From contig OZ038500.1 of NCBI GenBank assembly GCA_964036315.1, forward strand, positions 60,758,446-60,822,445: a stretch of 64,000 bases of DNA, written 5' to 3'. Below are positions 31,519 through 42,596 of the stretch, piece by piece; position 1 is the first letter of the stretch; the number at the start of each line of letters is the position of its first letter. Under the pieces are notes generated by a model that saw nothing but the letters and a program-made list of their open reading frames with translations, was not told where the DNA came from and did not search any database. Source of the stretch: Acanthosepion esculentum. Lineage: Eukaryota > Mollusca > Cephalopoda > Sepiida > Sepiidae. Both the position numbers and the translations under genes were made by a program.

Positions 31519-31806
31519 GTGTGAGTTCAATACTCGGTTAAGGCAGTAGAGAACTTGGAGAGGGGAATTAACAGGAGATAAATGATAACTGATAACCATT
31601 AACATGGCACGTGTAACTACAAAAGTCTACCCCAGTGAGCGAAATAAAGGGTTCAGTTCGTCATTTCAACCACCTGAAGAAGGCCGGAGCGTACAACGGC
31701 CAAAACGTTGTAATAAATATGACGACAAAGATGAAGATAATAGTCCAAATAATTTAAACAGTGTGAATAATACCTCACCTCAGAAATATAGACAGATAAC
31801 TGTCCG
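31519..31806 (+). mobile_element. PLE-associated tRNA-like repeat, right arm of an inverted pair
   Basis: GTGAGTTCAATACTCGG (B-box-like), AACTTGGAGAGGGGAATTAA, CACCTGAAGAAGGCCGGAGC and AAATAATTTAAACAGTG. Head-to-head with the left arm around about 31505-31530. Confidence 0.88.
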
Positions 31807-32084
31807 GTAGTTTCTTAGTTTCTAACAAAATTTTCTTTGTATTTTGTTTAGTATTTGTGAGGCAATATTCACTATCCATGTGGACCTTCGGATTTCGGTA
31901 TCACATGTGCTGTGATTTGTTAAAACAAATATATATATTTAAATTTTTCTACTTGCTGGCGTTCTTAGAAATTGGAGATAACATGATCGATCATAAAAAC
32001 GAAAATCCAGTGAGCCACTGTTGGACTTCTTAAAATTTCTGGGAGTTTTTCATGTCACAAACGTTTTGTTACCTTCAGCTAATT

Positions 32085-32970
32085 GTAATATGCTTCAGTC
32101 AGTTATGTGCTATGCGTGATACACGCTTAGGCGATCATGTATCTCGATACATGTCTGACGGGGCAGATTTTTTTCCCGCAGTAGGCTGCCATTTCTTTCT
32201 GCGGTAGACCAGTTTCCATCCAAGGCTATAGAACCCGGCCTAACCTGCTATTTTATGTGTCATGTGTGATACACGCTTAGGCGATTTTTCGATACATGAC
32301 TGACGAGGTAGATTTTTTCCCCGCAGTAGGTTGCCATTTCTTTCTGTTGTAGACCAGTTGCCATCTAAGGCTATAGAACCTGTTTTTTCCCTGCTATTTT
32401 ATGTGCAATGCGTGATACATGCTTAGACGATCAAGTATCTTTCGATACATGACTGACGAGGCAGTTATTTTTCCCGCAGTAGGATGCCATTTCTTTCTGT
32501 GGTAGACTAGTTGCCATCCAAGGCTATCGAACCCGGTCTGTCCTGCTATTTTTGTGCCATGCGTGATACAAGCTTAGGTGATCATGTATCTTTCGATAAA
32601 TGACTGACGAGGCAGATTTTTTCTCACAGTAGATTGCCATTTCTTTCTGCGGTAGACCAGTCGCCATCCAAGGCTATAGAACCCGGTCTGCCCTGCTATT
32701 TTTGTACCCTGTGATACACGCGTAGGCGATCATGTATCTTTCGATACATGACTGACGAGGCAGATTTTTTTTCCCGCAGTAGGCTGCCATTTCTTTCTGC
32801 GGTAGACCAGTTGCCATCCAAGGATATAGAACCCGGTCTCTCCTGCTAGTTACCCATAGCTGGGGGGGGGGTAGAAGAGGATTCATACCTTTCCCAAGGG
32901 TATTAGCACGTAAGTGAATGTAATGGATTCGAGTGGAATTTGAACTCGGCTCTCTGATTCCTCCCGTGTA
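32085..32970 (-). repeat. SINE1 with five tandem copies of its 3' part
   Basis: GATACACG-type motifs begin at 32118, 32268, 32414, 32565 and 32713, a period of 146-151 bp. Each unit runs from the SINE1 tail through CCCGCAGTAG, GGTAGACCAGTTGCCATCC and AGAACCCGGTCTG. Only the last unit (32713-32970) continues into the SINE1 body and head (GGGTATTAGCACGTAAGTGA, GAACTCGGCTCTCTGATTCC). Confidence 0.92.
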
Positions 32971-33099
32971 ATATGCATACTATACTAAAATAATTCATTT
33001 TTATTTTTATTTCGGGGGGCATGATGTTCATGTGGTTTCATGTTCAAAAGCTTAAAATGAGAAGTCGTCAGGATCATTGCCGCCACTTGCACACCATAT

Positions 33100-33300
33100 T
33101 GACTTAGGAAAGTTATGAATGCGTCTCTTCTCTTTCCACCTATGGGTTAAGTAGCAGGGAAAACTAGACTCTCTTGCCGTGGTCGGCAACCAGTTCAGGA
33201 GAAGGAAAACTCTGAATTCAAAACCGTATGTGTCTCTAGTGGGGTGCATATTGAACCCTAAGTACGGTCCATTCAGCAGAGTTGAAGTATAAACCATAGT
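33100..33300 (+). mobile_element. SINE-like repeat, family SINE3
   Basis: CTATGGGTTAAGTAGCAGGG, GGCAACCAGTT, GGAATTCAAAACCGTATG-like and GTACGGTCCATTCAGCAGAG are shared with 51860-52200. The front part resembles the SINE1 body but the tail differs. No head with A and B boxes is visible here. Confidence 0.55.
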
Positions 33301-33321
33301 TTTCACATAAAAAAAATAGTT

Positions 33322-33465
33322 CTGCACCTCTAATGAGGTTTGACAGCTCCAGAAAAAATGTCTGGCACCTTTAAGAGAAGATCAGTATCTTTAAAAATAG
33401 CTTGTTACCTCTAAAAGAAGTTTAGCACCTCTAAAGAATGCTGACACCTCTAATCGATTGTGAAA
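33322..33465. repeat. short tandem units around CACCTCTAA
   Basis: CACCTCTAA or CACCTTTAA with AGAAG spacers recurs about every 30-35 bp, four to five degenerate units. Confidence 0.7.
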
Positions 33466-33841
33466 TTTGTCCATTCGTTATAACAAAGGAATTGAGATGA
33501 GTAGGTGAAAAGACGTGTTTAAGCTTTACACGGTTAACTCCTCCTGCTTTGGTCTCACCACCAAGTATATTTTACTATCCTCACACCCAACCTGTTTTTG
33601 AGTTGCCTTCCTCTTAAACTGGCTACAAGCCAAGGCTTGAGGGCTCCGCTTGTCTTACTATTTAAACTATGACAGTAGAATAAAATGTAATTGTTTTAGA
33701 GAACTTTTTTCGACTTTCATCAGTATGGCTGATGCTAACCTCCAGAAGATTGATACCTAGCACCCTCTCTGGCTGACAGGATGTGGGCCGATTTTATTTA
33801 ATTAATTGCTATAACTGCTGATATGTGAGTTGATTCACTTC

Positions 33842-34640
33842 TTTTTTTTTTTTTTTTTTTTTTTTAATCATTTCTCTCCAAGCAAGGGGGGAATGCTATT
33901 AGTACGTGGGGCGTGAGGGTGTCACAGAGAGTGAAAGTGATAAAAAAGACTGAGTAAAGCGGGGTTGAGGAAAGGATAAAATATAAACGGTATTCATTAA
34001 GATAAAAGATTGCGATTGACGTTGCATTTAAATTTTGAAGATTGTAGTTATCAGGGAAGCAAGAAATTGGAAGGGATTTCCACAGGCGGGAAGTGTGACA
34101 AAAGAAACTGCTGAAGTAGAAATGGCGATTGCATTTAGCTATTTCATCAGTAAAAATGTAGGAGCCAGATGCCAATCTAGTTGCAAGTTTAAATGCATGT
34201 TGTCGGGGCACCAGTAAAAAAACAGTTTTTCTTGCCAGAATCTCTCTTGCAGATTTTTAAGTCGACCATTCGTCAATGCATTGCATATTGCTGTCACATC
34301 TGGTCTGTTTTGGGAGATTCTTAATAAAATTCTAAGAAGAATCTGCAATGTTATCGATCCTGGGCTAGTATCTTGGATTCCCACCGCCATGGTGTAATTT
34401 CCCTGTCCATTTTCCATAAGTATTTTCATGCTAATTGTTCTGATGCACTCTTCCCTTTGGTAACTTGACTTTATGAATGTAAGCGCAGTACTAGGTTGGC
34501 AGCTAGGTCTCATCATCTTACATATGAAATTTCTAGATGTAATCGTAAGTTCTATTATCAGTTCTGGGTATGACGACAAACTACATCCGGCAGCAAGGCC
34601 TCTAATCGGAAAGATTGGACATTATTGGGAACGTGGAACC
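33842..34640 (-). pseudogene. CR1/Jockey-like LINE 3' part with A-rich tail
   Basis: The minus strand reads VPRQHAFKLATRLASGSYIF-like (34211-34150), then NRHFYFSSFFCHTSRLWKSL and PISCFPDNYNLQNLNATSI (34130-34010), a good match to the CR1/Jockey ORF2 end. The 3' UTR finishes CCTTGCTTGGAGAGAAATGA (minus) followed by a 24-bp oligo(A), seen on the plus strand as T at 33842-33866. The upstream part to 34640 is frameshifted. Confidence 0.75.
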
Positions 34641-35105
34641 ATATCTGAAATGCTGTTGTTCCCAACACCACCTTGACCAGTTAGGGTACCAGCAAAAACA
34701 AAACACTATGAAAGAATAAAAATACATGTTTATAGTACAAATACCTAGCAATACATTTGTATATTTTTTTAAATAGTCAACAATACATATTTATAGTAAA
34801 ATTACCAACATTACTTGTTTATAGCAAAATGAGTAACTATACATTATTGCAGTTGAAGGCATGCAATTAGGTACAAAATATTTAGATTATAGCATTTAAT
34901 AACTCATATAGGTTGATATGCCACTAAACAGAATCAAACAACTAAAATGAAAGAACACTTTCATAACATTAATCCATATATTATCCTTCAGTTTCTTAAG
35001 CTGTATCCCAAAATATAGCTTAAGCATAAATACAATATAAACCACACATATTACCGCCTCTAGCAATAATATCCACATAACCATGTATATGCACAAAAGC
35101 TGAGT
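34555..35105 (+). repeat. U1 repeat, copy 3
   Basis: ACGACAAACTACATCCGGCA, TGCTGTTGTTCCCAACACC, AACACTATGAAAGAATAAA, several ACAATACATxTTTATAGTA units, GCATTTAATAACTCATATAG next to TTGATATGCC, and a TGTATATGCACAAAAGCTGA end. Colinear with 15500-16100. Confidence 0.65.
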
Positions 35106-35112
35106 ATGTTAT

Positions 35113-35330
35113 TCCCAAGTAAGTGAATATAACGAAGCCTATTGGAATTGGAACTCGGCTCTCCGATTAACAATACCGTGTCGTTGTCCATTACACCACC
35201 TGCACATATAAGCTTACAGCAGCTGATATTACCATTCGGTTAATCGTGTAGGTACTGACCAGGCTCGACGTTGCTTAGATTCGGTGATCATAGGGGAAAC
35301 CGGTGTTTCAATGTGATGTAGCAGCAAGCC
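35113..35330 (-). mobile_element. 5S rRNA-tRNA chimeric SINE, copy 2 with a complete 5S-like head
   Basis: Read on the minus strand from 35330 the sequence tracks 5S rRNA end to end over about 121 nt: TACATCACATTGAAACACCG, GATCACCGAATCTAAGCAAC, GTCGAGCCTGGTCAGTACCT and TGCTGTAAGCTTATATG. It is followed without a gap by a SINE1-like tRNA head (GGTGGTGTAATGGACAACG, AATCGGAGAGCCGAGTTCCA) and the start of the body (TTCACTTACTTGGGAATA). The 5S part has many substitutions, so it is not a 5S gene. The 3' body is truncated where U1 begins. Confidence 0.9.
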
Positions 35331-35799
35331 TTTCTTCTTCAATGGTAAATCGAGAATAAATGCAATTTCAATACAACACATTTATTTTGTAAATATTTTC
35401 TTTACTGATGAAGAACAAATAGACATATCACTTTTCGACGTATTCCCCGTACACGCCGAGCACTTCTGCTATCATTCATCCGGCTTCTCCAACCCTTCAG
35501 TTTTTTTTTCGTTTCTCACACCTGTATCACTTATATATTTGGGAAACCCCGCGCTTACAAACCTTACAGTTCTCCAGGACATCGTGAACTATGGCTTGTG
35601 CAGATCCATATCTGATGAGCACAAATACCTCCACCTGAACTGACGTGATTCCTCGGTCTTTGCTGATCAACGCGTACCCCTTCTAGATGTGATCTTTCGT
35701 GTGCGATATTGATAGACGAACGGATCGGCTCTCTCAGTTGCACTTGTCATTTCCACTTTAAAGTGTTCTGCCGTCGTATTCATGGCGAGTGCTCTATAC

Positions 35800-36010
35800 T
35801 GCGGCCGCGTCCTGGGTTTGACAATAAACTATATCCGTCAGAAAGACAACTTATCTGGAGATTGGAGGCTCCAAGCATCTTGGAACCACATTTTAAATGC
35901 TGTTATTCCCAGATCTACCATGATCCAGCGGTGGTAGCACCTCTTAGAGTCTCGGCTATACACAAATATGACCACTCCCACCAAAAAGGAAAAAAAAAAA
36001 ACAATATATT
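35800..36010 (+). repeat. U1 repeat, 5' portion
   Basis: GACAATAAACTATATCCGTC and TAAATGCTGTTATTCCCAG with GGTAGCACCTCTTAGAGTC are colinear with 34565-34680 and 15520-15560. Confidence 0.55.
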
Positions 36011-36039
36011 TTTATAATAAAATTATCAACAATACATTT

Positions 36040-36515
36040 TTTTAAACATTTCACTCCAAGCAAGGCGGGAGTGCCACTAGCACGCAAGGGGTTACAGAGG
36101 GTGAGAGCAAGAGTAAAGAGACGTGATTGATGAAGGGATAAAGAGAAGGACGGGGAATTATATCAAAGATTAAGGATCAAGATGTCGATTGATATTACAT
36201 TTGAATATTTGAAGACTATAACTCTCAGGGAAGCAAGTAATAGGAAGCGCGTTCCACAGGTGTGAAGTGCGAGATTTTAAGCTATTGCAGTAGAATAGAC
36301 GGCTACATTTAACCGTTTCGAAAATGAAAGAAGGAACTGAGATGCCAACCTAGTAGCACGCTTAAATTCATGCAGTTTGGGAACCAGTGAAAGTAGCTCG
36401 ACAGAGCATTTATCGTGAAAGTACTTGTAGAACAGACAGAGGGAAGTAACAGCACATCTGTGAGAAAGTGAATGTAGGCGAGATGCCAGTCCAGGAGCAA
36501 CCACATTCCATATCC
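36040..36515 (-). pseudogene. CR1/Jockey-like LINE, ORF2 C-terminus
   Basis: The minus strand (36515-36280) reads IWNVVAPGLASRLHSLSHRC, AVTSLCLFYKYFHDKCSVEL and LSLVPKLHEFKRATRLASQF. This is the segment from L..L.HRR through SLFYKYFH.KCS.EL to the R.TR motif. The 3' UTR ends near 36045 with CCTTGCTTGGAGTGAAATG (minus), the same end as the copy at 33842. SINE1 at 36522 abuts its 5' side. Confidence 0.75.
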
Positions 36516-36521
36516 TCAGGA

Positions 36522-36772
36522 GGAACAGTGGAGTAATGGTTAGCGGCTCGGATTGAGGAATCGGTGAGCCAATTCCCGTCAGATCCATTACAGTCACTTA
36601 CGTGCTAATACCCTTGGAAAAGGTATGAATCTTCTGCTTCTCCACCCAGCTATAGGTAAATAGCAGGACAGATCACGTTCTATAGCCTTGGATGGCAACT
36701 AGCCTACCACAGAAAGAAATGGCAACCTATTGCGGGAAAAAATTCTTCCTCGTCAGTCATGTATCGAAAGTC
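36522..36772 (+). mobile_element. SINE1, near full length
   Basis: AGTGGAGTAATGGTTAGCGG, CTCGGATTGAGGAATCGGTG, ACTTACGTGCTAATACCC, TAAATAGCAGGACAG, GCGGGAAAAAATTC, GTCAGTCATGTATCGAAAG. The B box is mutated (AATTCCCGTCAGATC). Confidence 0.88.
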
Positions 36773-36783
36773 TTCGCTTTACT

Positions 36784-38221
36784 GTAGTTACCTCCAGTAA
36801 TTCTGTATATGAATTTTTAAAAATGAAAATCTTTCCAGAAACTTTCATTTTAGCTTTAAATGAAAGATTAAGGATTTAAAATTTACTATTTCCAGTAAGA
36901 AAAACACTCTGTCGTGTATTTCAAACTGAAATTATATTGATCGGGATCGATTTGTTTCAGTAAAATCAATAAAATCGGAAATTTTGACACATTTGTAAAC
37001 AAAAGTCAATTCTGGGTTTTAAAACCTTGCAAAAAATAAGGTATATATATTTGAAACGTTATTTGAGAAAAATTAGCAAATTTAAAATTAAATTAATCTG
37101 ATTTGAAAGAAATATTACTTATAGCATAAAATGTTGTACACAAGCATTTCTTAGTCAGGGTTTTGTATTTTTGATGCGTTAATTTATTGACAGCCGAATG
37201 AACGCCGAACGTAATCATTTTGAAGTATGGTGAAGCAGACGATAAAATTTATGAGGTTTTTTTTTCCATAAGTGGGGTCAATCCTTAAAACATGTAACCT
37301 TTTAATGATGATGTTAGTTCTGTATATCATACTTAGAAATTCTGCATGTATAGACACACACAAAAAAAATCGAATTTCTTTAAAAACATATTCGGGGTCG
37401 TAATAAGCTTTACAATATATGATAGTAAACATAGTTTAACATAATAACTATTTCATAAAAGTTACACTACAGAAACTGAATGTTAAAAGAGTTAAAATCT
37501 TTATAAATTTTTCAATTTAAAATTGTAAAATGTGACAACAAAACTTGTAAAATTTTTTTCTTAATCGATATTTTTTCTTTCGACAATATTTTTTTTAATA
37601 TATATTATTAATAAAAGCAATTAAAAGCTTCTATAATTAAATAATGTCTTTGTTTTATAGAGTTTTTTTTATTTTTCGATTGAGAAAATATTTTTGGTAA
37701 GACAGTGTTCAACTTTACCAAAAAAATCGGTGATTTAAATTCTTCAAAATTTCTGCATTTAACTAATGTAGTTACTAAAAATTATCTCGATGAATTTCTC
37801 AAGCTTTCATAAAATTAAGTAATGGTGTGTGACACATGTAAAAAATATTGTTTTAACCATGATTTTCTAATAAAAAAAAATAAAATGAATTTCATTCTCT
37901 TGTGAATAATTCCTGAAAATTTTATTAAAATCTGACAATTATTTGATTTTTAAGTTAATGTGTCTGTTACTGCAAAAAATGTGGCTAAAATTTGCTATAC
38001 TAAAAGTCAGTGCAACAGCTGATGCAAGGAAAACAGGTTCTTTAATCAAAATTTAGAAGGTTCTAAAATGAAGTAAAAAATGTCATTAGATATTCAAAAA
38101 ATACTTTGATATTTCCTCTTAATAATATAAAGATTTTGATAAAATTATGTTTTCATTACATTTCGAGCATGTCTTCATCACGGTATGCTGACTTTTCAAC
38201 GATTTCGTGGAGGTACCTACT
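36784..38221 (+). mobile_element. element B of TIR family 'ABC', ~1.44 kb, non-coding
   Basis: Ends GTAGTTACCTCCAGTAATTC and (reversed) GTAGGTACCTCCACGAAATC. The interior is colinear with element A (inverted) and, in its right part, with element C. AT-rich, with no transposase motif in any frame I examined. Confidence 0.75.
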
Positions 38222-38249
38222 TTAAAGTATTGATCGAATCCTTAATCGC

Positions 38250-38690
38250 CTGCGCGGCCATGTGTGTGGTGAATTATTTTCCACATTAGAACCCATGTTA
38301 TACCACTGCTATATCGATATTTCTATGACAAAGGTTCTATCGAGCCACATTTAATAATTCCACCAGTTCAGAAGTTCATAGCTAGAATCAGCTATGCTAC
38401 CTAGACTGAGACGAATATTCACCATTCCGTCGTTTTGCACAAGTAAGGAGGAAGTGCCATTCAAATTGCTTCTTTCCAAGAAATGCTAGTTTATGAAACA
38501 AATGCCCTAGAGGATGCTTACTCCATCACTATAATCTTAACTTTTTCAGGTTCAAGGTTAACCGTTATCTTTCCTACACAGCCTCCTAAACTTCATCAGT
38601 TACCGCCTACTCTTACGCTCCATACAGCAACCTCATTCAATAACCATCTACTGGAGTCGCTCTTGGGCATTTGTTTGATTGAATAAGTAC
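38250..38690 (+). pseudogene. CR1/Jockey-like LINE, ORF2 C-terminus
   Basis: In shifting frames: CYIDISMTKVLSSH (LFYRYFHG..S.EL region), IARISYAT-like, PFCTSKEEVPFKLLLSKKC-like region, and FKVNRYLSYTAS (38575-38610). The last is the NL..FK..VNRYL terminus. Ends with TTAAAAAAAATAAAC at 38693. Confidence 0.55.
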
Positions 38691-38749
38691 TATTAAAAAA
38701 AATAAACAAAGTTAAGAGATAGAAGAAATCGTTGAAAACGTAACGAAGG

Positions 38750-39000
38750 CTGAATTGATATGTCATATTAATTCTTCTCTATGGCAGTGAATGCTGGGCA
38801 TGAGACTTGGAGCGTTGCAATGATGTGGTTCTACAATAGGGTGATGAGAATTCCCTGTAAGCAACGCGTAAATTTTAAGGAAAATGTTAACGAAAAGGAT
38901 ACATATTTAAAACCAGAAAGTGACAGTTACAATTCCTGCGGTATATAATATGGAAAGAAGGCCTGGAGAATGTAACACTCACAAGACTTACTAACTAATG
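38750..39000 (+). pseudogene. LINE ORF2 C-terminal fragment (GSECWT family)
   Basis: ILILLYGSECWA at 38778-38812, then MMWFYNRVMRIPC after a deletion and frameshift, and WKEGLENVTLTRLTN near 38955. Short, decayed. Confidence 0.65.
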
Positions 39001-39044
39001 ACAAGAGGTAATATCAAGTAAAATTAGAGCACTTTTTGCGACAA

Positions 39045-39120
39045 TCTTTCTCATCTGCGTGGAGATTGTCCAACATTCGGTGCCATATAGTACACGTTAT
39101 CGAAACCGGTGCCGTTTAGT
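39045..39120 (-). pseudogene. LINE ORF2 C-terminal fragment (GSECWT family), inverted
   Basis: The minus strand reads VLYGTECWTISTQMRKIV. Only about 25 codons; it lies opposite to the fragment at 38750-39000. Confidence 0.6.
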
Positions 39121-40809
39121 TGCCGAAATAAAACAGTTTAGACGCGGAGTATATTAGGGACCATATTCCACGATTTTTCCCAAATAGATTTAAATATATA
39201 GAAATCGGAATCTAATTGATTTTTTGGCAAAATTCACATTATGGACGTGGTTTCACATCTTCATTTATCCGTATATAAAAAAAAAGTTTTTTTTTGTTTT
39301 GTTTTTTATCTGGGCTCGAAAACTCATCTTTTTCAAGCGAAGGGGATATATGCACTTAGCTTATGAAGAACAAGTTTATTACTAACCAAAATAGGATTCC
39401 ATCAAATCCTTACTACGACAAACTGTCGCTTGGAATATTTTTCTTCGAAGGAAAGGGTTCCTATGAAAGATAAGGATATTGTTTAGCAGTTTTTATCTAA
39501 CCGCCAGGTTTGGTATTTACCACATGCAGCCGATTTCGACAAAAGCCTCTTGGATTGTAGAACGTTGTCCAAACTCTTGTAGTCTGTTTATGTAGATTAA
39601 ATAATCGGCTTATTATTGATCCATTTTCGTAAGAGCAAGAATCTGCGTCCTTCGTAAGAAACTGAAATATAGAAATATTTACTTTTTCGGAAGAAGTTTT
39701 GAAAGAAAGACTTTCCCGATGCAAACATAAGTGGGTCGGGGACTAATACGAAAAAATGTATAAAGCGAATCTTTCTGAAAAATCAGAGATCTTGAATTCG
39801 AAGAACAATGGTTTTGGTATTAGTTTTGACGAAAATAGTGAGTTATTTTTTCAACATCTTTTGTGAATTCATTAATGCAGTTTCTGAAATGAAGAATGGT
39901 CATTCTTCTACGAATTATTCGTAATCTCATATTTCCATCTTTATCTTTTAGGATTTGTAAGGTTTTGTTTTTCTTTCCAACTTATAAAAATTTAGTGTCG
40001 TCCTTAATAAAAGCTCATATCTACCACCAAAAAGAAAAAGTTAAAATTGTTTGGATACATCCTCAGAGCCAAGCATCTTTCCACTGTCATCCTAAAACGT
40101 ACCACTCTTAGACTAAAGAACAGGCAGACAGAGGAATAATAGCTAGCTGGTGTCAGTTGACTGGAAGATGGCCTGGCAAAAAACGAAGACATGTGGACGA
40201 AACTGTCCAGGTCTTTACCTTTGCAACGTTCTGAAGATCACGCCTGATCAGGAAACTGGTGATGATGATAGTGATAATTATGATGATGCTACATACTCTA
40301 CTTAATTAATTTTAGTCAAAACTCGTCCTGATTCTTATTTCCAAATTTGACATGTCACGTAGGTTAATATTAACCCTAATGCTCACTATTGTATCTTAAA
40401 TTATACTTCAGAGTGTCAGTTATGCCAAGTGTGACTCCATAATAATTATTAACGACAATCAAATTATTATTATTATTATTAAGAAAGTGTTCTAACCTAG
40501 AAGGGGTTACTGAATGAGGAATAACCAAAATTGAGGTTGGAAATGAAATTGTAATCTTTATAACATCAACAAAATGCAATACTCGCCAGCGGCGTGAAGT
40601 AGGTAAACCACAGATAGTGGTGGACTACTTAGATAGCATGTTATCCCCGCTTACAATTATAAAACGTATTTATGAGGATTGAAACATACCCATTAGTGTT
40701 CATAGATACGGTATATAACAAAAAGCATCCAGTCATATAAGTAATACTAGAATACGAATCCCAAAATACTCATTGTGACACTCGATCCGCATGAATCACT
40801 CAGATGACG

Positions 40810-40811
<2 letters not shown>
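39121..40811. other. unassigned DNA
   Basis: No recognised family. A short ATT run lies at 40462-40480. Confidence 0.35.
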
Positions 40812-40862
<51 letters not shown>

Positions 40863-41121
40863 TTCTTTGATATCTGGCGTTTACACATTTCTTTCCGGGT
40901 CCCGCCCAGGGACCTAAGGTTAGAAATGGCATCATAACACTTTCCACTGCAAAAAAATAAAAATAATAATTACATAGTAAAGTGTGGGCTGTACTTGTCA
41001 GAACAATTTTTTGTATCTCTTTGAGGCATGGACTTCCAGGGATCCCTTCAATCAGCCTACTGGAATCTTTTCCAACCAGTCCAAGAGCTCCAACTACAAC
41101 AGGGATTGTTGATGTTCCCAT
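40812..41121 (-). pseudogene. RLE-type LINE, last codons and 3' UTR with (AAT)n tail
   Basis: The minus strand frame (41121 to 40970) reads TIPVVVGALGLVGK and LIEGIPGSPCLKEIQKIVL, then TAHTL: the conserved C-terminal end of a restriction-like-endonuclease LINE. The 3' UTR (TCCGGGTCCCGCCCAGGGAC on the plus strand) ends in a 50-bp (ATT)n tract at 40812-40862, which on the element's own strand is an (AAT)n tail. It immediately follows a longer copy of the same LINE on the same strand. Confidence 0.75.
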
Positions 41122-41140
41122 GTGCTTACATTTTTGAGAT

Positions 41141-41143
41141 TTC

Positions 41144-41202
<59 letters not shown>

Positions 41203-41700
41203 TCGTTTTCGTTGTCCTTTGATTTCTATTGTATAGTAATTTCCTTCCAGGTCCCAACCAGAGACCTAAGATCAAAAATGACATCATATTGTCCACTGAC
41301 CATTTTTGTAGAAAGAATAAATGAAAAACAACCTAAGAGAACACACATTTTACGTAGGTAAAGCTTTAATAAGGTGCGAGCTTACTTCTGAGAATGATCT
41401 TTGGTATTTCTTTAAGGCATAAAGCGATACCATGGATCACTTTAATCATTTATCAGAACCATTTGCAATCAAACCCTCGGCCTCAAATACAATTGAAATT
41501 ATTGATGTCTTAATATGCTAGATTTTTTTCAAGATTTCCACTTCAAGATCCTTGTATTTTGATAGTTATGTAAAGTTCTTCAAAGATACGTTCCTTTCTG
41601 AGGGAACTGTCATGTCAATACGAAAGCACATTCTGTAGCCTTTAATCCCTATGTCTGGGCAAAACGTTTTGATTTTTCTGTCTGTGCGTATTGGAGAATC
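41141..41700 (-). pseudogene. RLE-type LINE, endonuclease region to (AAT)n tail
   Basis: On the minus strand: WDSPIRTDRKI, CPDIGIKG, IDMTVPSERNVSLK, LSKYKDLEVEI, HIKTSIISIV, then the degraded I.G.IP...L..IQ.I region, 3' UTR, and an (ATT)n tract at 41141-41200 (plus-strand view). Several frameshifts. Gives the best view of the RPD...ID endonuclease motif order in this family. Confidence 0.75.
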
Positions 41701-41904
41701 CCATAAAAGTGTTTCAGTTTCTATGTCTGTATTTATTAATTATCGCTAATCTTCATGTTAGCGGTAAATATAAAAAATAATTTATCGTAATGAATACTGG
41801 CGAATTTCGTCAGTAGTAGCTGATCAAACACATCTCTATCCTTAATTAGCCGATAATTACGGAAGGATGAAATGTAGATTAAAGGAAATGAAGATGCTGT
41901 TGGC

Positions 41905-42398
41905 CTCGGTAAATTAAACCCCCAGGCTATTTTGCTGTTAAATATATTTACTATTATAAAGGCAGGTAATGTTAAAAATAGCAATACAGATTTAACACAG
42001 AAGTTTATATATTATCGTCAGCACAAGAGTTGCGTGAGCAGTGTATGTAGGCTTAGAACAACATGGATTCTGTGACCTGTGTTGTTTTTAGCAGGTGCAG
42101 CTGATGTGTATTGGTAAGAGAACCGTGCCCAAGGGCAAGTCTTGGATTTGCAGAGTCTGTTATTCCTGAAGGGCATAAGATATTCAGAGACCAATATATT
42201 TCTTTTAATAATTGATGATGGATAAAAGATTTTAAATTGTGTTTTAAGAATTGATGGTGGAAAAGATTTTGCATTTTCTTAAAAATTAATGGTGAAAATA
42301 AATAAACTTCTGTGTTTTGTTATTTTTAACATTACCTGCTTTCATAATAATGCAAAAATATTTACCGTCAAAATATCCTCGTGGTTTATTTTACCGAG
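41905..42398. mobile_element. 494-bp TIR element (MITE candidate)
   Basis: The left arm CTCGGTAAATTAAACCCCCA...GCAGGTAATGTTAAAAATAG (41905-41985) and the reverse of the right arm CTCGGTAAAATAAACCACGA...GCAGGTAATGTTAAAAATAA (42398-42318) form about 80-bp terminal inverted repeats. No coding motif between them. Confidence 0.85.
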
Positions 42399-42596
42399 AC
42401 CTGCAAAATAAGCTTAAATGCACATTTGTCTATTTTACAGAAACTGGCAATATAGCCTCTTCCTAAAGACAATACCTGAAATTGTTCCTTTGATTTGGGT
42501 TATATTCGTCTGTATCAGTAGCTTGTTATTTTTTTATAAGATATTTTATTCTGTTTTACTTGATCTACAAAGTTTTATCGGGTGCAGAATTAATTT

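Noticed and set aside
35210..35330. Functional 5S rRNA gene
   Set aside because: Too many substitutions across the internal control region and direct fusion to a SINE body; it is a 5S-derived SINE head.
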